Positions 10,432 to 25,400 of a DNA stretch of 64,000 bases are shown here, one piece after another. The stretch's first letter is position 1; the number at the start of each line of letters is the position of its first letter. The notes under the pieces were generated by a model. The model was given only the letters and a program-made list of their open reading frames with translations. It was not told where the DNA came from and did no database searches. The stretch covers positions 17,300,348 to 17,364,347 of the forward strand of contig CAIIXF020000006.1 in NCBI GenBank assembly GCA_903813345.2, given 5' to 3'. The stretch comes from Owenia fusiformis. Lineage: Eukaryota > Annelida > Polychaeta > Sabellida > Oweniidae. The translations under genes were made by a program, and so were the position numbers.

Positions 10432-13400
10432 ATGCAGTCAACACTGTGCAAACTTGTGCAGCGTCAGACGTATGATGTATTGTCGCACAAAACAGGAACA
10501 TTTGTTCTTCTAGGGGGCATTATTTTACTGATGATTTCTGCTTTTCAATTTGGAGAGGTTTGTTTTATTATTTTTCTATTTGTTTTGAGATACAAAAGTA
10601 CAAAATTCTTGGATATCATTGATCTTTTAATTGATTTTGTTATTTTATAAGCTTCACATGTCACTGAATCCTTTGACCGGATAGCGTGGCATTGTAATTA
10701 GTTATTGATTGATTGAATAGTGATAGTGGGGCATTCTAGAGCCTCTAGAATCTACTGAATGTTCTTTTCGAAAAATACCGAAGCTGCCTGTCAAGTCAGT
10801 TGAACTTGAGTATGTGTCACGCGTCAACACCTGTCATCTCAGTTTTATTATACCCGTCAACTCAATTATCAAATTAATGTAAGGGCTGTCAGGGGTTTTG
10901 TAGTAAAAACCGGGTACCGGGTAGTAAATCCTCTATGCTGGGTTCAAACTTGCTTTTTATCAAAAATGCTTTTTATTTGAAGCTTCTAGTTCAATTTTGA
11001 AGGAAGTTACATACGTTTTTGTAAATTCAAAACAAATCTTACACGTTTTCTAATTAAATGATCTAAATTATGTTTTAGATTCGTATTTTTCGGTTTTTGG
11101 GTAACTGTTTTTTTGACCGGGTACCAAGTTTGAACCCAGCATGGAGGATTTACTACCCGGTACCCGGTTTTTTCTACAAACCCGCTGTCAGGGCTGTGAA
11201 TTCGTTAACCAAACTTGTCTGACCCAGTTATCTACTCCCCAATTCTGAAATGTCGTGGATAAACTCTTAGATCACAGGAAATCATGGCCCCATTTCTAAT
11301 CAAATCAAAACCATTTTTACATTGACCAATTACAAACAATGTTGATTTCCAGAAGTTTTGAGTTGATGGCCCAGAATCAACTTTGTCCTTGTCACTTTTT
11401 CATGAATACATTTTTTCTGCAGGTTGCAATGGAATGGAGCAGGGATAAATATGCTGCAGTTTTTAACTCATTCAGTGACAATGTTGCAGGGAAATCCTTT
11501 CAAAACAGGTAATTATAGAGAAATCAAATTTGGGAAACTGTCAATAGTTCATTATCATTTCAGAAACTTATCTAATTCTTGTTTCTGGCCCCTTTTCTCC
11601 GAAATCAACGAAATGAATAAAGTAGACAAAAGAAATCTAATATTCTCCTCCTAAACAAGGGCTTTTCTCTTGGAATTTCTGGAAAGTTGAAAATTTCGAT
11701 CACACATTGAAATGAGATATGAAATTAAAAACAACTACTGTATATGAATAATTCTAAAGTAAGGAACGTGTGATTTATCACTTTTTAAATTTTTGTCAAT
11801 AAAAATTTAATAACTAGGTATGTTGCTTGAACTGTCTCTTTACTTAATTGTTTTACTTTATTCTATTTTGACTCATTGTTTGAAACATGGCTCCAACACC
11901 TTGAGTGCTAAATATTTTCATTTTAGGTTGTGCCTGCCAGTGCCTATAGATGTAGTATACACATGGGTGAACGGATCTGATCTGAATCTCCTAGCTGATC
12001 TAAAGCAGACAAGAGCAAATTTGGAGAGAGAGCTGAACATCTCAAGGTATTCTCCTCACTTCCCATAGCCCTTGCACCCCCTTTGACCTTTATACCATCC
12101 TTTATCAATAAGTCTCCCTACTACCCATTTCCAAAACATTGAGTTTTAGTGAGAATGAGAGCTGCAACACTTACTGATGTAAGACTTGGCTTGTAAAAAA
12201 ATTGTAAAAATGAATGGAATAGTGGCAGTTACTGTTCATATTTAAATCAGTTGCCCTTAAAATAGGTTAATACTGTAGCTGTCACTAGCTGATAGCCCAA
12301 AGTTGCATTTACGAAAACAAGCTATCCTGCATAGTCTTTCATAATACCATTCATTGTACAAATCAGACCTATCACCACCAAACATATTATTAGAGATGGA
12401 AGCAAAATGATTTTTGACAATATTTCAAGCAAAATCTGTTTGCTATTTCTGACAAGACAAAAGTACCTCATAACATACTTAAAGTGTATAATATCATGTT
12501 TATTGCTATGCTTTATTTCTCCATTTACTACAATTATTGCCTTAATGGAATCTAAATCCCTCCCAAAATGCATTTAATACACTCAGCAATTTCTTCTTAT
12601 GTTGTTAGGAACTCCAACACATCCTCTATTAAAAAGTAAGTCCTATAAGTTAATTTTATTAAGATTACTGACACTGGTCATTTAATTGATTGAGAATACG
12701 ATTTTGCATAATTGAACCTGTTATTCACATAAACTCACAAGAAAGTCAGAATAAAAAAATGCCTCAGAAAAAGAATTAATTTTTCACATTAACTTTCTCA
12801 TAGTCATAATTCATGTTGATCTCTTCCCTCTTGTTATCAATATTTTCTTTTACTTAACGCACAATGACTATTTCAGTGACGGTGACTGCACGTTCAGTAA
12901 CTGTATTCTTGCCAATATGGTGGTCCTTGACTCCCCTGTCACAACTGGAATGAAGCTAACCCTTACATCATTATCCATGAAATATCCAAGTTTCATGGAT
13001 GCTTCAAAATTAATTGTGGTTAAATCCCCACATGATGATAGGATTAACGTGTCAGTTGCAATATTTGACAATCAAAAGCAAGGTAAGTGGGGACTTTTAT
13101 CGTAATTACAGTAGTTCCCAAAACAGTTTTTCCCATATGGGTGTAATTTGTCTGTAAACTCGTCATGATTAATTGATAAAATGAAAAACTGCTATATAAA
13201 TTGTACATGCATTTTGTCTTTTGCTTCCAGTTGAAATTGCTCTGAATGAGTCTGTGAAACTTGGAGGCAAGAATGTGACTTTGAGAAGAGCATATTTGGT
13301 AAGTCAGCAGTGTGTACAGTACAAGGGGTATACAGTATTTTAGTAGTAGGTTACACTTTTTGTGTCGGGGGTAAGGGGATTTACATTTCTGACAGGCAGC

Positions 13401-16400
13401 ATCCTATCTATATTGTACATACACATATGAAGTCAAATAAGAACCAATTACATCGGATTTCTCTCTTTGGTGAAAAAATAAATAAAAAAGATGTATACTG
13501 CTTGTTTTAGTAAATACTTCTTGTCTAATGAATGCATGATTAAAGCATGCAAATTGTAATCTTAATTCACCTTTCTGAACAATACTCTTAGCGATTGAAT
13601 AAACAAAACCTTTCAGTGTGTTTGTTACCTTTTTTCACCTGAAATGTTAAGTGTTAAATACTGTGTTTTCAGACCAGTGATTGGACAGTTCAGCACAGTA
13701 TCCTACTACATGACACAATAATTATGTCCGGATTTCCACATACATACAAAGTGGAGGACATCACTGAGAAACTGCCTGAGTTGTACAGAAAGTCTATAGA
13801 AAAGGTATTCAAAAGAGTTTATATGAGGATCCACTTATTTGTGTCATCTAAACCCAAATTTATGTGCAATTGATATAGAAAAAAGTACTTTTCATTGCTT
13901 TATATTTTGACTTATTATTTATTTATATTTATTTTTTGAATTATTATTTAAAAAGGAAGGTAAATATTATAACTTTTATAAATATCATAATTTTCTTTTA
14001 TTCCAAAATGGTGATGCTACTACGTGTTTCTAATGGCCAGACCCTCCTTAATATTTCAACACTTATGGAGGTTCTCTCAAAGTAAAAAGAGTGAAATAAG
14101 CTTAATGAAATTAAGTTACATTTGACCTGGAATATTTCGCTTATCTTCTAGATTGAGCTGTTTGAGGATAAAGGGGTAGCAGTGCTACAAGTACCTGATA
14201 AAAAGATATTTGAGAAAATACTTGACGTAAGTGTAACTTTACCATTACTATTATGACAGCATACAGTAATGTTGCCATCTCCAAAAGTAGACTGGCAAAA
14301 TTGTATACCTCTGCTCTAAACCAGAATTTCAATGGAATCTGTACAACTTTAAATGGTCTTTTTAAAGGGATGTCATACTTGATGTCATAAGTAAAGTCTC
14401 AGTCACATTTGCTATATGACGACCGTAGCTTCACAAAATTAATATAGAAAAACGACATTGTACTGCTAATCCCTATATTTTATGCTGGACATTAGACTCT
14501 TGATGAGGGGAGGAGGGCTTGATTCTTGCCATTTACATGTACCAGTTCAATCAATGTACAGTACACACATGTCATTTAAATTCATACATAACGTAATGTA
14601 CCAGGAAACGATGTGATATTCTATATGTATGGCCTTATTTAGCCTGTATGATTTATATTTCAGGAAAGCAATATCACATTGGATGGTAAAGAGCCTACAC
14701 TAAATGCTGCCAATCTTGTTTGGGATCTCAATGATGTATGTAGATTATACACCTGAATTTATTATGAGATTCACCTATAACTATAAATAATGAATGAAAA
14801 AGATTATTAAATTGAACGGAATAGTTGTTTAAGTATAGACCTCTCATTTGTCATTATGAGATTCACTTATAACTATAAAAAATGAAATGAAAAAGATTAT
14901 TCAATTGAACGGAATAGTTGTTTAAGTATAGACCTCTCATTTGTCAGTATGCAAAGGTGATTTTGCGTTGCATACATGGTAAGCCTATGTCTGGCTGTCC
15001 ATACACATGTGTTCAATTAACAACTTTTATATCAATGTTCATAATCCTCATATCCATTTTATGGGTGTCTATGCCAGTAAGATTTGGATACTTTTGCCTC
15101 ATTTTTGAGAAATCAGCTTTTTCACCATGTGAGCGCTCCATATGATTCCATATATTCAGAGGAAAGAGTATAGTTTAATTTCCATTTTTTATGAAGAGGA
15201 TGGGGACTGACAAGACTTTTATACGTTATATGTACTTTTATGACAGCATTACATATTTACTGAAGACATAAGAGAATCTTTTACACATATTCCAAGAGTT
15301 TGATAATACATATGAATCATTATCCTCTAATAAGTACCATTGATCTTATGTTATCTGATCTGCTAAAACATTAGATTGATTCACCACACCTCTTTTTACA
15401 TGTCACTTTAAAACATGCTTTGGATTTCAGGATCGTATGGATGAAGACATCAGTACAAGCCGCTTTGAAGACAATGAGGTATCTATGCATTTACTGATTT
15501 ATGCTAATAATTCTCTTATAGTAATGGTGTTTAAAGGCAGAATCAGATCTATAGGGGTGACAAAATTACCAGCAATGTGCATAATTGACCTACCAATCTA
15601 TTCCTTACTATATCAAATACAATATCTCCCAAAAGATTCACAATATGTTATAAATTGGTGAAGTTATTAATGATTCAAAGTGCATAAATGGGTGCATAAA
15701 ATATTCTTATTTTGAAACAATTTTTTGTTTAACCTGCTCGCTATCTCTGATTCTCTCTTTAAGTTATTGATTTAGGTGAGAAATAGTAATAACTTGAAGT
15801 CAATTGAAGTAAAATGTGCAAGAGAATGGATGCAAGGAAGTCAGTGTAAGGAAATATATATGGGTCTGAAAAGAAATTATGGGTCTTAAAGGGAATTGTG
15901 TGCAGTGTATTAGATTTAAGTCATATGAACATGTGTGTTGACGGATGGGAAAGACTTTTATAAACTGAGTGTTACGAACTTTTCACCCTGCAGGGGTGTA
16001 GCCAGGAAATGTCAAGGGGGGTGCGACTTTTTGGGTTTGCATCACTGCCAGCCCCAAAAAAAGGGGGGGGGGTATGGGGATTCAACCCTGGAAATTTAAA
16101 AAATTTACATTGTACAGTATATAGAGCATTCTAAGCTTTTCTGACGACAATTTATAAAATGGCTTTTTTCGCCCCAATTGCACCCCCTGGCTATGCCCAT
16201 GTCCTGATGGCATGTGCCAATTTTCGACAGTGTGCAACACTTTATTGCTGTTACACTTTAGAGATCAGAGAATCATACATTAAATATGTTATTTCAGGAA
16301 TTACGCTATTCGCTGCGGTCTATCGACAGATTTGCTCCCTGGGTACGGCATATCTACATAGTGACGAATGGTCAGATACCCGGCTGGCTGAACCTTGACC

Positions 16401-19400
16401 ATCCAAGACTGACTGTTGTCACTCATCAGGTAACTTAACCTTATTATGATGTTGTCAGGGATCACATTGAAATTGGTGTTAAGCAGGGTGTGTCATAAGG
16501 ATTTCAGACCTGCAAGGTCTTTGAATGACACATAGCACTAGTGTTAAAGCAGATATGAAATGGTATTTTTAACCTAAAGGAATCAATATAATTTTTTGAT
16601 AGATGTATTTGGACATGTTTTCTCATCAGTAGTGTGAAAACTATTTCACTCTAACGATCGTTATAGCTGCTTAATAAGCAATATTCGAATTGGTTGTGAC
16701 GTTATTGGCCCCCACGTGATCTCTAACTGGTCCCCACGTGGCCCGTTTTGGTCCATTAGATCATGACGTCATAATGCCAAAATGTTTTGTTATTTGTTTA
16801 CATAACAAGCCGTGACGTTGTGATTACCAAGGAACTAATAAACCAAAGCTATATTTTGTATATGACGTTACTAATCACGTGGGGGCCAATTTGATTGATC
16901 AGTTAGTTTTATTTCGTTATCTATGACCGTTAGCAGTTATCTAACATTTATTTTATAATGGCTATCGCAAGAAATCTACGTTGGGCTTACAATGGAGAAA
17001 ACCGCATTTTTGTAGCTGCAAGTTGAGAAAAGCTATTTCAGTTGTCCTTTAATATCCAGTATTTGCCATAAGGAATAGGTTAACCCCAATCAAAAGTAAC
17101 TGACCACCTGCACTTATGTTGTACCCTATTTGAACCTTAAATGACTTGAATAATCTTTATGAATGGTATGATTGGTAAGGTGACCAAGTAATATTGCTAA
17201 ACCTCTAAAAATAAACTGACTGCAAGAAACCTCATTGACTAAAAGAGTTCATTGCAACTTTGTTTGTAACTTTGTTAATCATTTCTAAGAATCAGTTTTA
17301 TCACTACACTGAAGTCAAAACAAAAAGTCTATTTTTGGCTGTCCAAATAATTTATTTTCCATTTGTATTTCTACAAGTTTATTTCACAAATGTAATATTT
17401 CCTGTGTGCACACTTGTTGTCATTCCATGTATGTTTCCAGGCACCAATATGCACACAATTCTCATTATTGTTCTCATTGTCGGGTTGTCCATTTCCCCAA
17501 TGCGTATATCCCATTGGTTTAGAGGTGAATCCCAATCCTGCAGCTGCCCACTTCCATCCTTCTCCTGCCAGGTTATTTCCGCCTAAATTATAAAACTCAA
17601 TGAATTTACTTGGTTTTACTTTCTTTAAAATTGAGTGAGTACATGTGAGTGAGTACATGTATTACAGATGTATATTTCCATGTGTGATTTTATTTTATTT
17701 ATGGTGTTGGGTTTGATGCTAGTTTCATATAAGAAATATGCTTGCTCAACTATCAAATGAAGTGTCATGGTGTAAAAACAAGAAATGAAATGGAAATGAA
17801 TGGACATGCCAGGGAAGAACAACTTCAACATGCATTTTCTGAGATTAAATTATTAAAAATTGTGTAGAAACACCAGAAAATCAGGCAGTTTGTTCAAATG
17901 TAAAAAGTAAATTTGCACATACCAATCCAAATATGATAGGGCAGTCCTTTTTTGCCATCAGCAGTGATCTTAGCACTCAAATAGTTCTGCTCAGCCTCAG
18001 ATTCTATGGCTACCAAATGTGCATTTAGGTTAAAACATGCAATATTGGCATTGCACCATGTCGCTGTTCTGGTATATTCAAACTTGTAGCAGGAGTTCCC
18101 ATGCTTTATGAAGTTACTTGGACAGCCCCACTGAAAGGATTTTGAATCAAATATTGAATTCCTAATCCTTCTTTACAATGGAAACAACATTGAACATTTT
18201 TTAATGAGAAATATATACAATCTATAAAAGTTATTTTTGATTTTTGATTGATCTTTTTATTTTTGATTAGTCGCTGTACCCATTTACTTAATATTGTAAA
18301 ATTAATCTCTGTTCACGGAACATGTCCTTAGTCCCTAAGCTGAACACAATTCTACACACACAGGCTTTACTGGAAATGATTTAAAAAACTTGAAATGCTG
18401 AAATTACTTTTGGTGTAGTGCAGCCAGCATCATTTCTATCAACACAAAGGAATATCAATCCAATGAAGAGGAACATCTTAACCATTTGGTACATCATATC
18501 CCAAACTTGCACTGGTTAATACTAAATAACACATACTACTACAATATACATGTATTTAAAATTTAAATTGGAGGATGGACAATTTTAATTTATTGCAAAT
18601 TGCAAAAACTCCTCATCCACAAATAACACTCTTCATTTATACTGATTTTCTGCCTATTCAGAAGTAATTGTTTGCAATGTGGGATATACGGTAACATTTC
18701 TATTTAGAATGTTTGTACTTACATTTTATGTCTGAATCCAAGGGGAAAGTAGGTGCTCACTTACTAACTGTGATACTGTTACAATATGCTTTATATAAAA
18801 ACTTAATGGATTTCTATGAAACTTATATCTGTTCCAGAAGAACACTGTTGATAACCAATCAGATTTGAACATTTGTTTTTTAACCATAACAGTACGTTGT
18901 GTGGTATGTCATTTGCAATGAAAATAATGTGGTAATTTTATTCAAACAATATATTCTATTTTTGCAGCATAATAAGTCATGTTGATTGTGAATCATTTGA
19001 ATGACCCAAATTCATAGGAGAAAAACACATAACATTTCCCTTTTAAGTGACAGTGACTTTTGAAAAATTGTTGAAATTTTCAACTCTGTTATCAAAGAAT
19101 ATTCTGAAATAGACATTTAAAGTGACCTCAGCTAGCTATATTATAAGAATATTGGAAACATTCAACTACTATTTGAGTCATTTATAACACAGTGTTCATC
19201 ATGTTCATTGCATGTTTACTTTCTATTTTATTTTTTATTTTACTTTCATTGAAACAACATATAGCATATAATGCTCTGACAGGGTCTTAGCAAAGGCATT
19301 ATTCACCCTTCTTGAAACAACATAATATAGCATATAATACACTGACAGGGCATAAGTAGAGGCATTATTTGCCCTGTTAATTCATTACATGTTCTGACAA

Positions 19401-22400
19401 TCATGCAATACAAGTAATGTAATTTATTTAGACAAGCGTCTGTTTCATAGGATTTGGTCCATTAATGCTGTTTGTGCATGTTTTCCACTTCTATCAAGGT
19501 GGTGTATTTGCCAAATACAATTTGGGCCTGAAAAGATTTAGGTTTTGGTCATATTTTATTTTGAATGTAAATATGGGCACAATATTGGAGGGTGTGAGCC
19601 TATTTAAATAAATTGACCAATTAAAAAAGGACTAGAAAATAAATAGATCAATTATTATTTTTCCAGAGAAAAACCACATAAAGTTATTGTCACTTATTTA
19701 TCAAATAGGTTGATAAATTACTTGTTTCTCAGAAAAACCACATATTTATATACCAGTATCATGTTTGAATTAGCATTGATATTTCTAAAAAATTAGTAAT
19801 AAATCTTCTTTTCAAATAAGCTGTTGTAGAGTTTCTCAGAACGCTCCCCATATGGTGGTTTCATTAAGGCCCTCACATCTTGTGAAAGTCCAATTGCAGT
19901 AAAACGTCCAGGTGAGAGATCGATTCCTTTCTCTTCGGGTTCGGGTATTGTGCCTGGTGCGTGTACCGTGAACCTAAATCCATCATTTCCTGTTGCGTAG
20001 TCACTTGTGTAAGCATTTATACCAGTCGTGTCGTCATTTATAAATGCATATGTGTTATAATCAGTCGGATTGTAGGAATTAGTTAACAGAATCATCATTA
20101 AACCTGACTCAGGACCAGATTCTGCCGCAACATACTTTTGTGAGATATTGGTATCAAACATGTAGCAATTACTACGAGGGAATGAAGACATTTTGAAGAA
20201 ACTTTTGTCACAAACTTTCCCATTAAAGCTACATTCCATAATTAGATCTTCATAACTCCGAAACAATTCTTAATTTTCCTTACCTTGCAGATTTTCTGCA
20301 TACCTTGTATTAGAATACAATGTTCGCTTTTTGATATATGCCATTCTGTCGCAAAAAGTAGACACATTATACTCTTGGTACAAAGAACGTGGTGGTAGCA
20401 TCACAGATTTTGTATTCTCTTGGTAGGCGCCACACTTTTGAGGGGTAGGCTGGAGCTAAATCCTGACCAACATAAGTGCTGCCATCTATTTATCCATGTC
20501 TATAGCAAATGGTCAATTGCATAATATTATCAACAGTTGTACAGAGATACTAGGTAGAGGAGTAAAGTGAGGATTAAAGGTAGAATCCAATCTATGATGG
20601 GGGGTGACAAAATTGCAAGCAACACACACAATTGACCCACCAATCTATTCCTTACCATATCAATCTCCCAAAAACTCCGCCATATGCTAAAAATTGATGA
20701 ATTTGGGGATTTTTAGAAAATAGACATGACAAGGAATTATATGTGCCAAAAGCCAAAAATATTCTAAAATTGAAATTAACATTTTTTATAAGCTAGCTCG
20801 CTAGATCTTATTCTCTCTACAATAATACAACAATTTTGATTCTTCAATGGTCAAAACTTAAATGATCATATTTTATGAATTATTTCAGGATATCTTCCCA
20901 AATGCCTCTCATCTGCCGACATTCAGCTCTCCTGCCATTGAGAGTCACCTGCATAGGATTCCTGGACTCTCTGATAAGTTCATCTATATGAACGATGATG
21001 TCATGTTTGGGAAAGAGGTCTGGCCGGATGATTTCTACACTCACGCTCATGGGCAGAAGGTAAGCCAAGAAAACATGTGTTTGAGCTACTTTAGTGCTAT
21101 AGTAATGTACTTTGGTAATTTTTTCAATATCAATAAGTCTTGGTTTTCAATCGGGGTTGGTATACCTACTTTCGACTAGCAGTGATAAATAAGATAGAAA
21201 TGTATAACCCTTTACTTTGTACATGTATATGACACCACTTAACTCTCAGAAAGGCTGTCCAAATTACAAAAAAAGTAATTTACTTTTGATTATCCTGTTC
21301 ACAAAATACCTTTAAAGTAAATAACTAACACTTATTTTCATCTGTGTACAGGTGTACCTCACATGGCCCGTGCCCAACTGCCAGGAAGGCTGCCCAGGAA
21401 GTTGGATAAAGGATGGTTACTGTGATAAGGCATGTAACAACACAGAATGTGACTGGGATGGGGGTGACTGCACAGGCGATAATGTACGTCACAGCTTTGG
21501 TGGCGACTTTGGAGGTGGCAATTGGGGGCACCAGTCCAATGATAAAAGTAAGAACAATGAAAAATAAAATGTTAACCTGCATCAGACTGATCTCTCTGTC
21601 CAAATAATTTTTCACAAAGTACAAAAATATTATTATACCTATCTTGACTAAGAAATAAAACAAGACATTGGCAATATACCACTTTTTCAAAGTGCGGTAA
21701 AAACATTTTACAACTTTGAAGTATGAAATATATTTATTTGAATGGAAACATGAAGAATAGATATCAAAGCAAGTACTGATCAAGTTACTATGCTTGACAT
21801 GGTACAGGTAAAGGGAAGGAGGAGAGTCACTTTTTGAGGTAGTCATTTGTTAGAAATTTTTGGTTTCATTTTTAATTCTTTTTACCAACTTCTCTTTTTA
21901 GGGGAAAAAAGATCTGGCTGGGATTTATGACTTTTGTAACAATAAGTTAATTTGATGACATTTTGGCATGTTCATACTTTGCATGACTGCATGCATAATA
22001 TTTGCATGGTATTTGTCCTAAAGTGCTTATTTCCATATTATCAGTGTGTTAATTGTATTGGTTCTTGTGTTCCAGTGTATTGTAATGCTGGCTGTGCCAA
22101 CAATTGGATTGCAGATAGATATTGTGATCAGGTAGAAGAGACTTTATTATCAAACATTGCTCATCATATTCATGTGAACAAATTTTTGCATTGTTTTGTG
22201 TAAGTAATAAATTCCCATTTTGAAGTGTGGAGTTGTGACACTATCTCATGTTATGACTCAATACCACTATACCTCAATCTAGTTTCTCGTATTTCCAGTC
22301 ATGCAATGTGAAGGAGTGTGGCTTTGATGCTGGAGATTGTGGAGATGCGAATTTTCACAAGATGTACAGAGTAGATGTAAACCCTAACCTTGAGAACTAT

Positions 22401-25400
22401 ACACTACCTCAAGGTAGGATATCTTGTATTTTCTTGAAGTTTATACGGTTTATTTATTTTTATTGCTATATGTGATATTGATTTTGTATAGTTTATAATC
22501 TACTAATAATAAAAGGCAGACTTTGTCTTTGTCAGGATGTTATTAGTTGCATTTGAAATATGATTAGGGTAACGTTAATTTCCAGGGACCCTTGTTTCAT
22601 ACTTTAATTTGAGTGCTGTGTTTGGGGCTAATGGCACTATAGAAGAGGGGAAGTATGATGAGAGTGAAGCCATACGTAGTGGTACCATGTCACAGAAGTT
22701 CAAGACCCTCCATGTGATCCTGTATGAAAAACACAACAACACTAATCTCCATTTTACATTGAAGGGCTCAAGCGGTACTGAGAAAGTATGGGTGAGTGTA
22801 AATTGTTTAGATAATAGTATCTTTTCATGACAATTGTCTCAAAGATGTGACACATACATAAATCATTGAGTGTATTGAAGGCTACAATGCTTTGTTATTT
22901 GTTTCTTTTTGTTGCACATGTCATGTATAGGGATATTCAATTCATAACCTAAAGAGAGACACACCACTCTAGCAAAGAATTTGTCTTCTGACATAACATA
23001 CTTAATTGTCTTCAATGTTCTTATATTTTCTGAATCAAAAGTAACTTACAAAGAAAATCAGATATTCTCATTTCCAACTTGATCACAAGATTTTGAAAGC
23101 AATAGCCTATAGATAAAAAAGCAGAAAGCATACATAGTCTTGATTGCCCTAGTGATTCCACACACTTTTTTTCAGTTCAATTGTTCAATGTGTTCACAAT
23201 GTGTTCAGACATCCTTTTCAAGATAACATAATAATATTTTGATAATGATTTTTTTTGTATGTTGTAGTTGAGTTTTAATGTGACCGTCAACACAAATCCT
23301 GTTCCTCATAAAGATGGCGCATCTGAAGGGGAGGTTATCATTGAAAGTAAAGTGCTGAACAAAACATCTAATGTCACACATGTGGTGTCTAAAGTCAGCA
23401 ACAGAACTAAAGCACTACCATTTGTGTTCACAGATGTTCCCCAGGACATAAGGTAAATATCGAGAGATTATGAAATATTTTTGCAAATTGAGAAAAATAA
23501 TAAATATTCATTTATATATGAAATATGATTTATTTTATTTCTCTGTACATTTTCCATATTATTGTAACATGGAATTACATTGTCAGCAATACTCCTTTTG
23601 TTTTAGATCCCCAAGGGTAGCAGTGAGAGATATAGATCCCAAGAGATACCAGGTCTATAATACCTCAGATCTTAAACTCCCAGAGAATGTAAAGGAACTT
23701 CTGGAACAACTAGAGGCAGACTTCAAACAAGGTGAATTTAAAAGACCAACAACTTTATAAAAAATAACTGTAACAATTTTTTATGTCACCATTACAAGTG
23801 GTCGACTTTCGGTGTCTGTAAGAAATGACAGGTGGTGACATGCCATCGTGCCTGTAGGGTCAGTGTATTAAAGTTTAATGTCTGTTTAGTGCCCCACCTT
23901 TTGGATTTTATAATTTTTCTTTAAGATCTCATTTGTATATTGTTTTTTCTCTTCTCGGAATTGACCTGCCAAGGCCTAATATAAGATGATTGTAAAATAT
24001 TTCAGGTGATTTAACTGAGAAGGGATATAATTTAGAGAAAGCTGATATCCTTGATAAACACCAAGAAGATATCAAACTTTTCCAACACCAACAACAGCAA
24101 GCGATGAGGAAACATAAAGATGAGAATATTGAAGAAAATAAGTTGAAATTTAATGGCGATCATCTCAATGTACATGAACAAGGAAATGCCAATGTTGTTA
24201 ATATGGAGAATGCTCAAGTTGATGTAAAAGCTGAAAATGTTGACACTGTAAATAAGAAAATACAAGATGCGCCAATAGAAAAACTACCCAATCTTCAGAA
24301 TGAGAAATTACAAAACTTCCCTGATAAGAAAGTTGATACGGTTGAGAATAGAGAGGAGGAAGGTGGGCATGCCTTTGCTCCCGAAGATAGTGAATTAAAA
24401 GCTAATGCTCAAGAGAACAATAATGGTGGAGATAATTTAAAGGAGACTGATCAACAACAAGTAGTAGGAAATGTACAGCAAGAAAACCAACAAAGATTTC
24501 AACAAGTCAATCAACAGCCAATACAACAACAAAACAACAAACAATTGCAACAAAATAATGAACTATTACAAAATAATCAACAAAATCAACAACAGCTTTT
24601 ACAAAATAATCAAGAACCATTACAACAAAATCAACAACTTTTACAAAACAATCAGGAACCATTACAACAAAATCAACAGCTTTTACAAAATAATCAAGAA
24701 CCATTACAACAAAATCAACAACTATTACAAAATAATCAAGAACCATTGCAACAAAATCAACAGCTTTTACAAAATAATCAGGAACCATTACAACAAAATC
24801 AACAACTATTACAAAATAATCAAGAACCATTGCAACAAAATCAACAGCTTTTACAAAATAATCAGGAACCATTACAACAAAATCAACAACTATTACAAAA
24901 TAATCAGGAACCATTACAACAAAATAATCAACAGCTGTTACAACAGAATCAAGTTCAACAACAAAATCTAGTAGATAATCAACAAATACAACACAAAAAT
25001 GAGGAACAGATACATCAAGTTAATCAACAAAATATAAAAATCAACGAGGATACTTTAAACCAGGAAAAGCCTGCTAAACCCAAAGACCCCCTAGTTGAAC
25101 AAAATAAGGACTCCTTGGTTGGTGAGCAAAAAGAGGGGGAGGTTCACAAAAGCCGTATACTGAACTCAGTTGGGTTTCTGCCCTGGGAGAAGCAGGGAGT
25201 GTTTGCGGATTTACAAGAGGTAAGGAATGACCTGAAAATATTTATGCATAAGGTATAATCTCCATTGCCACAAATCCCCATTGTATCGCTTGACAATTTT
25301 TGTTTCATTGATGTAATATATTTTTATTTAAGATATTATATATATATAGGACTCATCAAACAATATAATATACAGCACATGTATAAATGATATCTGGTCT

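Noticed and set aside
21325-21846. 173-codon minus-strand frame overlapping GNPTAB exon 13
   Set aside because: It is the antisense shadow of the Lin-Notch exon and adjacent intron; the plus strand carries clear conserved protein.
24507-24914. Long minus-strand frame with repeated [14 protein letters not shown]-like units
   Set aside because: It is the antisense of the in-frame 42-bp GNPTAB repeat. A period divisible by three keeps all frames open. The alternative plus-strand frame at 24471-24971 is rejected for the same reason.
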